A DNA stretch of 64,000 nt, taken from CAYNWT01 sp964485095 (GTDB lineage: Bacteria; Planctomycetota; Planctomycetia; Planctomycetales; Planctomycetaceae). The position numbers and the translations under genes were made by a program. The stretch covers positions 1 to 64,000 of the forward strand of contig CAZAIB010000011.1 in NCBI GenBank assembly GCA_964485095.1. The letters are read 5' to 3'. The notes under the pieces are model-generated. The model was not told where the DNA came from. It worked only from the letters and a program-made list of their open reading frames with translations, and made no database searches. Below are positions 8,535 through 16,818 of this stretch, piece after piece. Numbering within the stretch: position 1 is the stretch's first letter; the number at the start of each line of letters is the position of its first letter.

Positions 8535-10172
8535 ATGCCGTCCGGATTGACTCGCCGCGAACTCCTAACCGCAATGCTCGGCGCGCCGATCGTTGCCGCT
8601 CTGGGATGCCAAACGCAGTCGATCCCATCAAAGGGTGAATTACTCTCGCCGGACTACAGTCTTGGTCACCGGCTACGGGATGGGATCGATCTTTCAAACG
8701 TTGCAGCAACGCACAAGCACAAAGCCGTCATTGTTGGCGGTGGCATGGCCGGACTGGCCGCGGCCTGGCGACTGCAGCGCGAGGGCATTACTGACTTTGT
8801 CGTGCTGGAACTGGAACAGCATCCGGGCGGAACCGCACACAGTGGAGCCTCCGACCTGATTGCCTATCCGTGGGGCGCGCACTACGTGCCGGTTCCGACG
8901 AAAGAAAACCCGGGGCTCATCACATTGTTTGACGAGATGGGACTGGTGGAAGGAACCGACGAGTTCGGCAACCCGACCATCGCCGAACAGTTTTTGTGTC
9001 GAGACCCCCAGGAACGCGTGTTCCAAAATGGCCAGTGGTTCGAAGGCTTATACCCACACGATGGAGCCACAGAGGCCGACCTGAAACAACTGGCCGAGTT
9101 CCGTGCGGAGATGAACCGGCTTGCGGGCGAACGCGACGACAAGGGGCAGCGATACTTCACAATCCCATCTGCCAACTGTGCTGACACTCCCGAACTGCGA
9201 AAACTGGACTCCACGTCGTTCGCCGATTGGGTGCGCCGAAAAGGCTGGGACTCCGAACGGCTGAAGTGGTACATCGACTACGCCTGTCGAGACGACTATG
9301 GCATGACGGCCGATCAGACCAGTGCGTGGGCCGGTTTGTTTTATTTCGTCTCCCGCATCCCCGCACCAAACCAGCGAGCTCAACCGTTTATCACATGGCC
9401 CGAAGGCAACGGAGCCATCGTGAAACATCTGACCGACCAGATGCAGCAGCGCATGCAGCTGGGACGCATGGTCTGTCGCATAGAAGACCCAACCACCGGA
9501 AAAGTTCGCGTCACCGCCCTGAACTCAGCAAACGACGCGATTGAATTGTACGAGGCCGATCGTGTCATCTTCGCCGCGCCGCAGTTTGTGGCTCCATATC
9601 TCATCGACGGGCTTCGCGAACAGCAACCATGGCGAGGCAAAGGGTTTCAATATGGATCATGGATGGTCGCCAATATTCACCTCTCCGGGCGACCTGAAAA
9701 GAACGGGTTCCCACTGGCCTGGGACAACGTGGCCTACGGCAGCCGTTCATTGGGCTACGTCGTCGCAACCCACCAACGCGGCCTCGACTACGGACCAACA
9801 GTGCTCACGTACTACTACCCCTTCTGCGACGAGAACGTTTCAGAACGCCGTGAACTGCTGCTAAACATGGACTGGGCCGAATGGGCCGATGTCATCCTCA
9901 CCGATCTGCATCAGCAACACACCGACATCCGGCCGTTGGTCGAACGCATCGACATCATGCGCTGGGGACACGCCATGGTCCGCCCACGCCCCGGGTTTGT
10001 ATTCAACCCATCACGCGTGAATGCGTCCTTGCCCGCCGGACGAATCCACTTCGCCAACACCGACCTCAGTGCAGTCGCGTTGATGGAAGAAGCCTGGTTC
10101 CACGGCCTCCGCGCGGGTGAAGAAGTACTTACCGGTCTGGGAACCGAGTTCGACTCGCTACTGAGCTACTGA
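8535..10172 (+). CDS. Tat-exported FAD-dependent amine-oxidase-like protein
   Basis: A 545-residue flavoprotein. The start at 8535 is chosen over the longer open frame (8247) because it sits directly after the SDR stop and begins with a twin-arginine signal, TRRELL, followed by a hydrophobic stretch ending AALGC, which could be a lipobox. The FAD Rossmann motif is AVIVGGGMAGLAAAW near residue 65, followed by an E-rich beta strand (VVLELEQHPGGTA), as in the NAD(P)-binding-like_8/amine oxidase group. Near the C-terminus GRIHFANTDLSAVALMEEAWFHG resembles the second FAD-contacting motif. It likely oxidises a small molecule in the periplasm; the substrate is unknown. Pairing with the SDR suggests a two-step redox pathway (inference). 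Confidence 0.85.
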   Translation: MPSGLTRRELLTAMLGAPIVAALGCQTQSIPSKGELLSPDYSLGHRLRDGIDLSNVAATHKHKAVIVGGGMAGLAAAWRLQREGITDFVVLELEQHPGGTAHSGASDLIAYPWGAHYVPVPTKENPGLITLFDEMGLVEGTDEFGNPTIAEQFLCRDPQERVFQNGQWFEGLYPHDGATEADLKQLAEFRAEMNRLAGERDDKGQRYFTIPSANCADTPELRKLDSTSFADWVRRKGWDSERLKWYIDYACRDDYGMTADQTSAWAGLFYFVSRIPAPNQRAQPFITWPEGNGAIVKHLTDQMQQRMQLGRMVCRIEDPTTGKVRVTALNSANDAIELYEADRVIFAAPQFVAPYLIDGLREQQPWRGKGFQYGSWMVANIHLSGRPEKNGFPLAWDNVAYGSRSLGYVVATHQRGLDYGPTVLTYYYPFCDENVSERRELLLNMDWAEWADVILTDLHQQHTDIRPLVERIDIMRWGHAMVRPRPGFVFNPSRVNASLPAGRIHFANTDLSAVALMEEAWFHGLRAGEEVLTGLGTEFDSLLSY

Positions 10173-10218
10173 GTTAGCGTCGCGAGGTTTCCTGCCCCGT
10201 GTCTTGCCGGGTAAATGC

Positions 10219-11562
10219 TTACTTCGCCAGCGAATAGACTCGCAGTTCTTTGTCGTTCCGCAGGTACACGCTGCGGTTCGCAAACGCCGGGTGCGACCAC
10301 ACCAATTTTCGCGAACCAACCTGGTGAGTCGGTTCGATTAGCTTTGCCTTGCTGACTTCCTGGTAACCATCGGGACTCATCTGCGCGATGATGAGTTCGC
10401 CTTTGTCGTTTGCGAGGAAGTAGCGGTCTTTGTGACGAATGGTGAAGACGTTGCCCCATGAGATCGGCCGCTTCGCAGACGCCGGTTCGAACGACGCCCA
10501 AACGCGTTCACCGTTTTCAATTTTCGCGCACACGTAGCGGCCGCCGTTGGCGCATCCGTAAATGTGACCGTCCACCAGTTGTGCAGTGTTGTGAACGCCG
10601 TCTATTCCGGTTCGCCGCGAACCGTTCCAGGCCAGCTTCGCGCTGAGTCCATCTTCAGCAACCTTCACCAGGCCACACTTGCCATTGAAGCACATGACGA
10701 ACAGCGAATCACCAGACACCTGTGGCGTGGCGACAGACATGGCGTAGGTCGATGCAAACGGGACGGACCACAGTTGCTTCCCGTCTTCCGGATTCAGACC
10801 GTGAACCGCGTCGCTATCCCACACGATCAGTTGTCGGTGTCCCGCAACGTCACGAATCACCGGCGCACTGTAGCCGGGTTCTTTTGATGAGAGCGAACGC
10901 CACAGTTCTTTGCCGGTCCGTTTATCGAACGTAACGCAGGTGGTGTCCTGCCCTCCAACAATGCAAATCAGCTTGTCGCCATCCACCAAAGGTGGTGATG
11001 CGAAGCCCCACGTTGGCACCGGTACTTCGTAGTCCTTTTTGTAATCTTTTGACCAAACCACCTCGCCGGTCGAGATACTCAGACAGAACAGGTTCCCCTC
11101 CGAACCGACGGTGTAGACGTAATCGCCATCGACCGTTGGAGTGGCTCGCGGACCGATCGCGTACGTGGATGCGGACGAGTACGGGCAGTTGTACTCGTGC
11201 GTCCAAAGCACATCACCGGTTTCTGCACTGAGACAATGAACCCGTTCGGTGCCCGGCAGCAGCTTGCGAACAAAGTTCGTGTTCCTGGGCACTTCTCCCT
11301 CGTGCAGGTACTTCGCGTCACCATCAGTTTTCGTTGGAACCCAGTCGGCAACGAACACGCGACCGTTGGCGACTGCGGGGCCCGAGTAGCCACCGCCGAT
11401 GGGCGTCTTCCAGCGCAGCTTCGGCCCATCCGATGGAAACGAATCAACAATGCCATCTTCGCGCCAAACACCGTCGCGCGTGGGGCCCAGCCACTGTGGC
11501 CAGTCGTCAGCCGTGGCGGGCAATTGCAGGCAAACAAGAAGCAGCAAGAGTCTGTGTGTCAT
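10219..11562 (-). CDS. PQQ-like beta-propeller repeat protein, secreted
   Basis: A 447-residue protein with a signal peptide (MTHRLLLLLVCLQLPATA) followed by DDWPQWLGPTRDGVW, the typical opening of planctomycete PQQ-propeller proteins. Repeated blades carry the sequence theme 'GxVLWTHE / GEVVWSK / GKELWR / GKQLW', spaced about 45-50 residues. This is the PQQ_2/YrvN-like eight-bladed fold. No dehydrogenase catalytic residues are evident, so it is probably a structural or sensing propeller rather than a quinoprotein enzyme. It is convergent with the flavoprotein gene, only 46 nt apart. Confidence 0.85.
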   Translation of the reverse strand: MTHRLLLLLVCLQLPATADDWPQWLGPTRDGVWREDGIVDSFPSDGPKLRWKTPIGGGYSGPAVANGRVFVADWVPTKTDGDAKYLHEGEVPRNTNFVRKLLPGTERVHCLSAETGDVLWTHEYNCPYSSASTYAIGPRATPTVDGDYVYTVGSEGNLFCLSISTGEVVWSKDYKKDYEVPVPTWGFASPPLVDGDKLICIVGGQDTTCVTFDKRTGKELWRSLSSKEPGYSAPVIRDVAGHRQLIVWDSDAVHGLNPEDGKQLWSVPFASTYAMSVATPQVSGDSLFVMCFNGKCGLVKVAEDGLSAKLAWNGSRRTGIDGVHNTAQLVDGHIYGCANGGRYVCAKIENGERVWASFEPASAKRPISWGNVFTIRHKDRYFLANDKGELIIAQMSPDGYQEVSKAKLIEPTHQVGSRKLVWSHPAFANRSVYLRNDKELRVYSLAK

Positions 11563-11588
11563 CTTTGCAGTTTAACACTGCCGTTGCC

Positions 11589-11631
11589 GGGCCACCATGC
11601 GGCTCGGTCAGAGCGAAAAGAACGGTGGCCC
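11589..11631. repeat. Intergenic inverted repeat
   Basis: Perfect 8-bp arms GGGCCACC (11589-11596) and GGTGGCCC (11624-11631) lie between the stop of RTX copy 1 and the start of the PQQ gene. There is no T-run after either arm, so it is not a standard terminator. It may still fold in the 3' UTR of the RTX transcript. Confidence 0.35.
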
Positions 11632-11660
11632 TGGACGTTTATGGTTGAGAAACCCGCCAA

Positions 11661-12917
11661 CTAAATGCGATCAAGTCTCTCGTCGTCCTCACGATCGGTT
11701 GTGTCGTTGTCCAGGTCGGAATAGAAGAAGTCCAGACCCGTACCGCCAATGACTTCATCCGGAGCGTCGTCAGCGAATACGTTTTGGCCGTCCCGGTTCA
11801 GGCCGACAAGATAGTCGTCGTTCAAACGATTGCTGGAACGCCCGGCTCCATTGCGAATATTCACAACCCGCTGATCGTAGCTATTGTCAGAACGCCACTC
11901 GCGCCGCACATCTCTGCCAAGCGTAAGAACGTCGGAAACCGAAACTGCAATCGGACCGGTCACCAGCAAGTCATCGCCTCCTCCAGCGAATATCTGGTCT
12001 CGGCCTGCGCCGGCAAAGATCACATCGCGACCAAGCCCGCCTCTGATCGTGTCAGCCCCTCGATCGCCCAGAAGAAGGTCGTCACCGTTCCCGCCGACGA
12101 CTGAATCACCGCCAACGGCACCCAGCAATGTGTCGTTATCTGCCCCGCCGAAAATCGTGTCGTTTCCCAGTCCGCCGTCAACGAAGTCGTTTCCAGCTTC
12201 ACCGCGAAGCTCATCGCTGCCAGTTGACCCGATGATCGTGTCGTTGCCGCCACCACCAAAAGCTGTGTCTGAACCAACGACCGATCCTCGTACCGGCCCT
12301 GTGGCGATGGAATCGTTTCCGGATCCGCCAATCAGCAAGTCACTTCCCCCAACTCCCGTCAGCGAATCGCGACCGGCTCCACCATCGATCGAATCATTAC
12401 CACTGCCGCCCACCAGGATGTCTCCGCCAGCCTCGCCCAGCAGAGTGTCGTTCCCGCCATCGCCCGTGACAAAGTCATCGCCGTCCTGCCCAAGCAGCAG
12501 GTCGTCTCCGTTTCCGCCACTGATGATATCGTTGCCCATCGTACCGCGCACGACATCGTTGCCATTACCGGCCGTGATCAGATCGTCGCCAAGCCCGCCG
12601 ACGATTGTGTCGTTGCCTGATCCTGCGAAGACCTCCACAACCTGCGAAACGCCGATGCTTCTAATTCGATCGTCTCCGGCGAAAGCCTGTACGACGATCC
12701 TGGACACGTCACTTGATTCGAATCGCTCGACATCGCCATTCAAATTGACCCGAACCTCCGAATCCACGGTGTCGATGTCGATGTCGTCGGCAGCTGACGA
12801 ACCCCTGACGATCAGTTCATTGTTCGAGTTCAGACTAATGCTGCTTAGAAGAACGCGTTGTTCCAGAGCTTCCATTCCTGCCGGAACCAAACCAGATTTT
12901 CGTCTCGAATTGCGCAT
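11661..12917 (-). CDS. RTX (hemolysin-type calcium-binding) repeat protein, copy 1
   Basis: A 418-residue Ca2+-binding beta-roll protein. The N-terminus carries EALEQRVLLS, a variant of the LEPR-XLL motif found at the start of many planctomycete surface proteins. A region of short beta strands comes next (about 30-90), then at least twelve GGxGxDxhx nonapeptides between about residues 95 and 310. The C-terminal part contains a less repetitive tail ending in an acidic DREDDERLDRI. The start at 12917 is preferred over the upstream Met at 12947: the duplicate begins at the same residue, and both have GAGG about 9 nt before the ATG. It is a tandem paralogue of 13194-14453. Surface attachment or matrix function is inference. 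Confidence 0.85.
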   Translation of the reverse strand: MRNSRRKSGLVPAGMEALEQRVLLSSISLNSNNELIVRGSSAADDIDIDTVDSEVRVNLNGDVERFESSDVSRIVVQAFAGDDRIRSIGVSQVVEVFAGSGNDTIVGGLGDDLITAGNGNDVVRGTMGNDIISGGNGDDLLLGQDGDDFVTGDGGNDTLLGEAGGDILVGGSGNDSIDGGAGRDSLTGVGGSDLLIGGSGNDSIATGPVRGSVVGSDTAFGGGGNDTIIGSTGSDELRGEAGNDFVDGGLGNDTIFGGADNDTLLGAVGGDSVVGGNGDDLLLGDRGADTIRGGLGRDVIFAGAGRDQIFAGGGDDLLVTGPIAVSVSDVLTLGRDVRREWRSDNSYDQRVVNIRNGAGRSSNRLNDDYLVGLNRDGQNVFADDAPDEVIGGTGLDFFYSDLDNDTTDREDDERLDRI

Positions 12918-13026
12918 CGGAATTACCTCGGAATCGGTTAGCCACACTTAACTAATCAGCGAGCCATGCGTTCACTCGACACCAAAAGACCCGATCGGAT
13001 CGCCAAACATGGAACCAGACGCAGCC

Positions 13027-13058
13027 GGACGTTGCAGACCGGTTGAATCTGCCAAAAG
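13027..13058 (-). promoter_or_regulatory. Conserved upstream box of RTX copy 1
   Basis: A 32-nt block identical to 14563-14594 and at exactly the same distance (110 nt) from the start codon of its gene. The 109 nt between block and start aligns without gaps but is clearly diverged, so the block stands out as a possible promoter or operator. Confidence 0.4.
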
Positions 13059-13193
13059 GGACGCAGAGCCCGTCCAGTAGGCTTTCGCGAAGCGACCGTG
13101 GTGGACACATTCGACAGCCAATGTCGCCAGAGGGCCTTCCTGGTTCCGGTTTTTTTAGGCCGATGGCTGTGCGTTGATTGCGAAACCCGTCGG

Positions 13194-14453
13194 CTAAATG
13201 CGATCAAGTCTCTCGTCGTCCTCACGATCGGTTATGTCGTTGTCCAAGTCGGAATAGAAGAAGTCCAGACCTGTCCCGCCAGTGACTTCATTGGTATCGC
13301 CGTCGGTAAATACGTTTCGGCCATTGCGGTTCAGACCGACAAGATGGTCGTCGTTCAAACGGTTGCTGGAACGCCCTGCTCCATTGCGAATATTCACAAC
13401 CCGCTGATCGTAGCTGTTGTCAGAAAGCCACTCACGCTGGACATCTATGCCAAGTGCGAGGGTGACTGGAACCGTAATCGTGCCAGTCACCAGCAAGTCG
13501 TCGCCCCCTCCGGCCAGCAACTGGTCTCGGCCGGCTCCAGCAAAGATCACATCACGACCGAGCCCACCTCTGATCACGTCACCGCCTTGATCGCCCAGAA
13601 GAAGGTCGTCACCGTTGCCGCCAACGATTGAATCACCACCAACGTCACCCAGTAACGTATCGCTACCTGCTCCGCCGAAGATCGTGTCGTTTCCCTGAGC
13701 GCCGTCAATGAAATCGTTTCCGGATTCGCCACGAAGTTCATCGTTTCCATTAGAACCAAGAATCGTGTCGGTGCCGTTACCACCGAAGGCTGTGTCTGAT
13801 ATCTCTGTACCAACTATGGATCTTCCTCTCGGTCCCGTGTCGATGAGATCGTTTCCGGATCCACCATTCAACACATCACTCCCGCCACTTCCATTCAGCG
13901 AGTCCCGGCCACCTCCACCGCCGATCGAATCCTCACCACCTCCGCCTTCCAGGATGTCCAGGCCAGCCCCGCCCAGCAGAGTGTCGTCCCCTTCAGAGCC
14001 CCTGACAAAGTCATCGCCGGCCTGACCAAGCAGCAGATCGTTTCCGTTTCCGCCACTGATAGTATCGTTGCCCATCGTACCGCGCACGACGTCGTCGCCA
14101 TTACCGGCCGTGATCAGATCGTCGCCAAGCCCGCCGACGATTGTGTCGTTGCCTGATCCTGCGAAGACCTCCACAACCTGCGAAACGCCGATGCTTCTAA
14201 TTCGATCGTCTCCGGCGAAAGCCTGTACGACGATCCTGGACACGTCACTTGATTCGAATCGCTCGACATCGCCATTCAAATTGACCCGAACCTCCGAATC
14301 CACAGTGTCGATGTCGACCTGGTCCGCACCAGAAGAACCCATAACAACCAGTTCGCCGTTCGAGTTCAGACTAATACCGCTTAGAAGAACGCGTTGTTCC
14401 AGAGCTTCCATACCTGCCGGAACCAAACCAGATTTTCGTCGTGAATTGCGCAT
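13194..14453 (-). CDS. RTX repeat protein, copy 2
   Basis: A 419-residue paralogue of the preceding gene with the same layout: EALEQRVLLS motif near residue 16, beta-rich N-terminal part, a long run of GGxGxDxhx Ca2+-binding nonapeptides, and a C-terminal region ending DREDDERLDRI. The N-terminal third is nearly identical to copy 1, including a 207-nt tract with no nucleotide difference (14097-14303). The repeats and tail differ at many positions. The start ATG at 14453 has GAGG upstream. No secretion ATPase genes (type I) are nearby, so the export route is unknown. Confidence 0.85.
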   Translation of the reverse strand: MRNSRRKSGLVPAGMEALEQRVLLSGISLNSNGELVVMGSSGADQVDIDTVDSEVRVNLNGDVERFESSDVSRIVVQAFAGDDRIRSIGVSQVVEVFAGSGNDTIVGGLGDDLITAGNGDDVVRGTMGNDTISGGNGNDLLLGQAGDDFVRGSEGDDTLLGGAGLDILEGGGGEDSIGGGGGRDSLNGSGGSDVLNGGSGNDLIDTGPRGRSIVGTEISDTAFGGNGTDTILGSNGNDELRGESGNDFIDGAQGNDTIFGGAGSDTLLGDVGGDSIVGGNGDDLLLGDQGGDVIRGGLGRDVIFAGAGRDQLLAGGGDDLLVTGTITVPVTLALGIDVQREWLSDNSYDQRVVNIRNGAGRSSNRLNDDHLVGLNRNGRNVFTDGDTNEVTGGTGLDFFYSDLDNDITDREDDERLDRI

Positions 14454-14780
14454 CGGAATTACCTCGGAATTGGTTGGCCACTATTACCTGATCAGTGAAA
14501 CATGTGTTCCCCCATCACCGAAAGGCCCGACCAGGGTGCCGAAGAAGGAGCCAGACGTATCTGGACGTTGCAGACCGGTTGAATCTGCCAAAAGACGCAG
14601 CATCAGGCGGTAAGACAATTAGAGGCCCCAGAGTCAATCCCCTGCTGACTCGGGCAGGCTATGATGTGCGTTCCTCACAGGCTCTGGCTTCCGGAGCAAT
14701 GAAGCTTCTTAGGGCACCAGACGATCGCAACAACTACGGGCAAAACCAGCAGCGGACTGCCGTGGTTATTCAGCGCGCCG
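14454..14780. promoter_or_regulatory. Intergenic region upstream of RTX copy 2 and the membrane protein
   Basis: A 327-nt divergent intergenic stretch. Its first ~150 nt are a diverged duplicate of the region upstream of RTX copy 1 (12918-13058) and contain the second 32-nt box at 14563-14594. From 14703 on, the frame of the next gene is open without a stop, so part of this stretch may be coding (see that gene). Confidence 0.45.
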
Positions 14781-15806
14781 GTGGATCTGTTGACGTTTAC
14801 CGGCAGCGCTGTCGTCTCGCTGGTTCTGGTTGCGATTGGCTTTCAGTTCGGTTGGATTAACGGTGACACGCCTGAGTGGACCTGGATCACGGCCATCCTG
14901 CTGGTCGATGTGGCGCATGTGTATTCGACCGGGTTCCGCGTCTATTTCGATAACGTCGAACTCAGGCGACGCCCGTGGCTGTACGTGCTGGCGCCGCTGC
15001 TGAGCTTCCTGATTGGTGCCGCGATTTACTCAGAAAGTCGGCTCGTCTTCTGGCGATTGCTGGCCTATCTGGCTGTGTTCCACTTCGTGCGGCAGCAGTA
15101 CGGTTGGGTGGCACTTTATCGAGCCAGAGGGAAGGAACACGATCGGTTTGGGAAGTGGGTGGATACGGCCGCCATCTACCTGGCCACGGTCTATCCGCTC
15201 ATTCACTGGCACGCGCATCTGCCGCGTCGGTTCTATTGGTTCATCGGGACCGACTTTGTTGCGCTACCGATTTGGTTGGAACGCGTTTGCCGGCCGCTGT
15301 ATTGGATTGCGATGGCAGCGTACATCGTGCGGGCGCTTTATCGTGGAGTTCGGCTTGGGCAGTGGAACCCGGGCAAGGATCTGGTTGTTTTCACGACTGC
15401 CGCGTGTTGGTACGTCGGCATCGTGACTTTGAACTCGGACTACGCGTTCACGGTGACCAACGTGATCATCCACGGTGTTCCTTACATGGTGCTGGTCTAC
15501 TGGACGCAGCGCAAAGAACAATGGGTGGGACGAGCGCCATCGGTGGGCGGACGCGTGCTGCGGTTCCTCGCTTTGCTGTGGTTGCTGGCGTACGCGGAAG
15601 AACTGGTTTGGGATCGAGCGATCTGGCAGGAACGATCGTGGCTGTTCGGCAGCGCGTGGCACAACGAATCGTGGCATGTATGGCTGGTTCCGCTACTTGC
15701 GGTTCCTCAGGCGACGCATTACATCCTGGATGGGTTCATTTGGCGTCGACGCAGTAACAAAGACGTTGCTGAGATGATGACTTCGGCGAAGACCGCCGAT
15801 CCTTGA
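14781..15806 (+). CDS. Polytopic membrane protein of unknown function
   Basis: At least 341 residues with about eight hydrophobic helices. Several helices contain conserved-looking His and aromatic residues: HVYSTGFRVYFD, FHFVRQQYGW, IIHGVPYMVLVYW and HYILDGFIWRRR. Histidines spread over helices recall di-metal membrane enzymes such as the Brp/Blh carotene oxygenase family, but I cannot claim membership. The start given is GTG at 14781, without a clear ribosome binding site. The same frame stays open upstream to 14703 and reads SSGLPWLFSAPVDLL, which looks like real N-terminal protein, yet it holds no ATG, GTG or TTG. An unusual start codon or a sequence error is possible. Confidence 0.65.
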   Translation: MDLLTFTGSAVVSLVLVAIGFQFGWINGDTPEWTWITAILLVDVAHVYSTGFRVYFDNVELRRRPWLYVLAPLLSFLIGAAIYSESRLVFWRLLAYLAVFHFVRQQYGWVALYRARGKEHDRFGKWVDTAAIYLATVYPLIHWHAHLPRRFYWFIGTDFVALPIWLERVCRPLYWIAMAAYIVRALYRGVRLGQWNPGKDLVVFTTAACWYVGIVTLNSDYAFTVTNVIIHGVPYMVLVYWTQRKEQWVGRAPSVGGRVLRFLALLWLLAYAEELVWDRAIWQERSWLFGSAWHNESWHVWLVPLLAVPQATHYILDGFIWRRRSNKDVAEMMTSAKTADP

Positions 15807-15992
15807 ACCCTCTGCGCTACTGTTAGTTTGATCGGTGAAATCCGTGTTCGCGGTTTTTCCGTTATGACCGCACTCCTGAGTGCCGATATCCAGCCATAGG
15901 CAGACCGCAATTGCGCTCTGGCGGCGAATACTTGTGGTTTGTCCAGGCCGAACCACACCGTCTGATTTTGACGGAACCGGGCCTGAGGGGCC

Positions 15993-16010
15993 TGTGACAT
16001 GGACGTCACA
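15993..16010. promoter_or_regulatory. Inverted repeat just upstream of the lipoprotein gene
   Basis: Arms TGTGAC and GTCACA are separated by 6 nt and end 14 nt before the ATG at 16025. The arms match CRP half-sites, but the spacing is 2 nt longer than the usual CRP site. It could be an operator or a small hairpin next to the purine-rich ribosome binding site. Confidence 0.25.
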
Positions 16011-16024
16011 GCAGGGGGACAGGG

Positions 16025-16753
16025 ATGCGAAGCCTTCTTACATTGCGTGGTATCTGTATTGCCGCGACGTGCGCAACAATATTTTCCGGCTGCGTTGGTA
16101 GTCCGGTTTTCCGAGACAAGACCAGCAGGTACGAACGGGGCAGCGACGCCTGGTGGGCTGAGAAAGCTCAACTGCCTGTTGGTGAGCGTCGCCGCGTGAA
16201 AAAGGGCAAGGTCTGGCCAATACAGCCACGACCAAATGCTCCCAAGCAACCACTCACCCACATCTACCATGCGGCTACATCGTGGCCATATCCGTATGTC
16301 TGCCAGGACCGCCAGTACGTCGAAGCCTTGTTCGACCAGCAAGCTGTGAATGGCTGGGCGGAGCAGTCAACTTTGCATGAGTACCACTTCGATCCTGACA
16401 CGAACCAGATCAATGGACCAGGTAGAAGCCATCTCAGTTGGATTCTCAACGCGGCTCCGCCTGAGTATCGCGGCGTTTATCTGTACCAGTCCTCTGACAT
16501 GCATCTGAACCAGGTCCGAATGGCCAGCGTTCAGCAGGCTGTTGATGAACTCTCGTTCGGCGAAGGTGCTCCATCTGTTGAATGGCGTCGAGCCCTGCCA
16601 GCAAGTCGACCGGCATCTCAAATCAAAGCCATGCAGGATCTGGAAGCTCAGGCCCTGCCTGCACCGGTCGTTGGTGGAGCCGGAGGCGGTGGCGGTGGTG
16701 CTGCTGGTGGCGGCGGAGGCGGCGGTGCTGCTGCCTCACCAGGCGGACCGTAA
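16025..16753 (+). CDS. Lipoprotein with Gly-rich tail
   Basis: A 242-residue protein with a signal peptide ending in a lipobox-like IFSGC (Cys23), so likely anchored in a membrane facing the periplasm. The middle part is rich in aromatic residues (WPYPYVCQDRQYVEALFDQQ; YRGVYLYQSSDMHLNQVRMASVQQAVDEL). The C-terminal ~45 residues are a Gly/Ala low-complexity run. A GGGGGAC motif provides a ribosome binding site before the ATG. I do not recognise a named family. It stands directly upstream of the AAA ATPase and TPR lipoprotein genes, so a joint envelope role is possible. Confidence 0.7.
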   Translation: MRSLLTLRGICIAATCATIFSGCVGSPVFRDKTSRYERGSDAWWAEKAQLPVGERRRVKKGKVWPIQPRPNAPKQPLTHIYHAATSWPYPYVCQDRQYVEALFDQQAVNGWAEQSTLHEYHFDPDTNQINGPGRSHLSWILNAAPPEYRGVYLYQSSDMHLNQVRMASVQQAVDELSFGEGAPSVEWRRALPASRPASQIKAMQDLEAQALPAPVVGGAGGGGGGAAGGGGGGGAAASPGGP

Positions 16754-16768
16754 GGAATCGGGTTTTAC

Positions 16769-16792
16769 CACGGAGCCCAACCGGGCTCCGTG
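16769..16792. terminator. Strong hairpin between lipoprotein and AAA ATPase genes
   Basis: A perfect 10-bp stem (CACGGAGCCC / GGGCTCCGTG) with loop AACC, 15 nt after the lipoprotein stop and 26 nt before the ATPase start. No T-run follows, so it may be an attenuator or RNA-processing site rather than a full terminator. Confidence 0.45.
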
Positions 16793-16818
16793 TGCATCTT
16801 GTTAGGGCGTGGAAGACG

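Noticed and set aside
11884..12951. A 355-residue + strand frame over RTX copy 1, and a similar one over copy 2 (14068-14613).
   Set aside because: It is Pro/Ser-repetitive because it reads the complement of the Gly/Asp repeats; no start signal or domain.
14975..15757. A 260-residue alternative + frame inside the polytopic membrane protein.
   Set aside because: Composition is Arg/Gly/Cys-rich and non-membrane-like, while the other frame gives clean transmembrane helices and family-like motifs.
15993..16010. A CRP site upstream of the lipoprotein gene.
   Set aside because: Half-sites match, but the spacer is 2 nt too long and it overlaps the start region; kept only as an inverted repeat.
16582..16818. 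N-terminal extension of the AAA ATPase frame.
   Set aside because: It overlaps the lipoprotein gene in another frame and gives Gly/Arg/Cys-rich non-protein-like sequence; start set at 16819.
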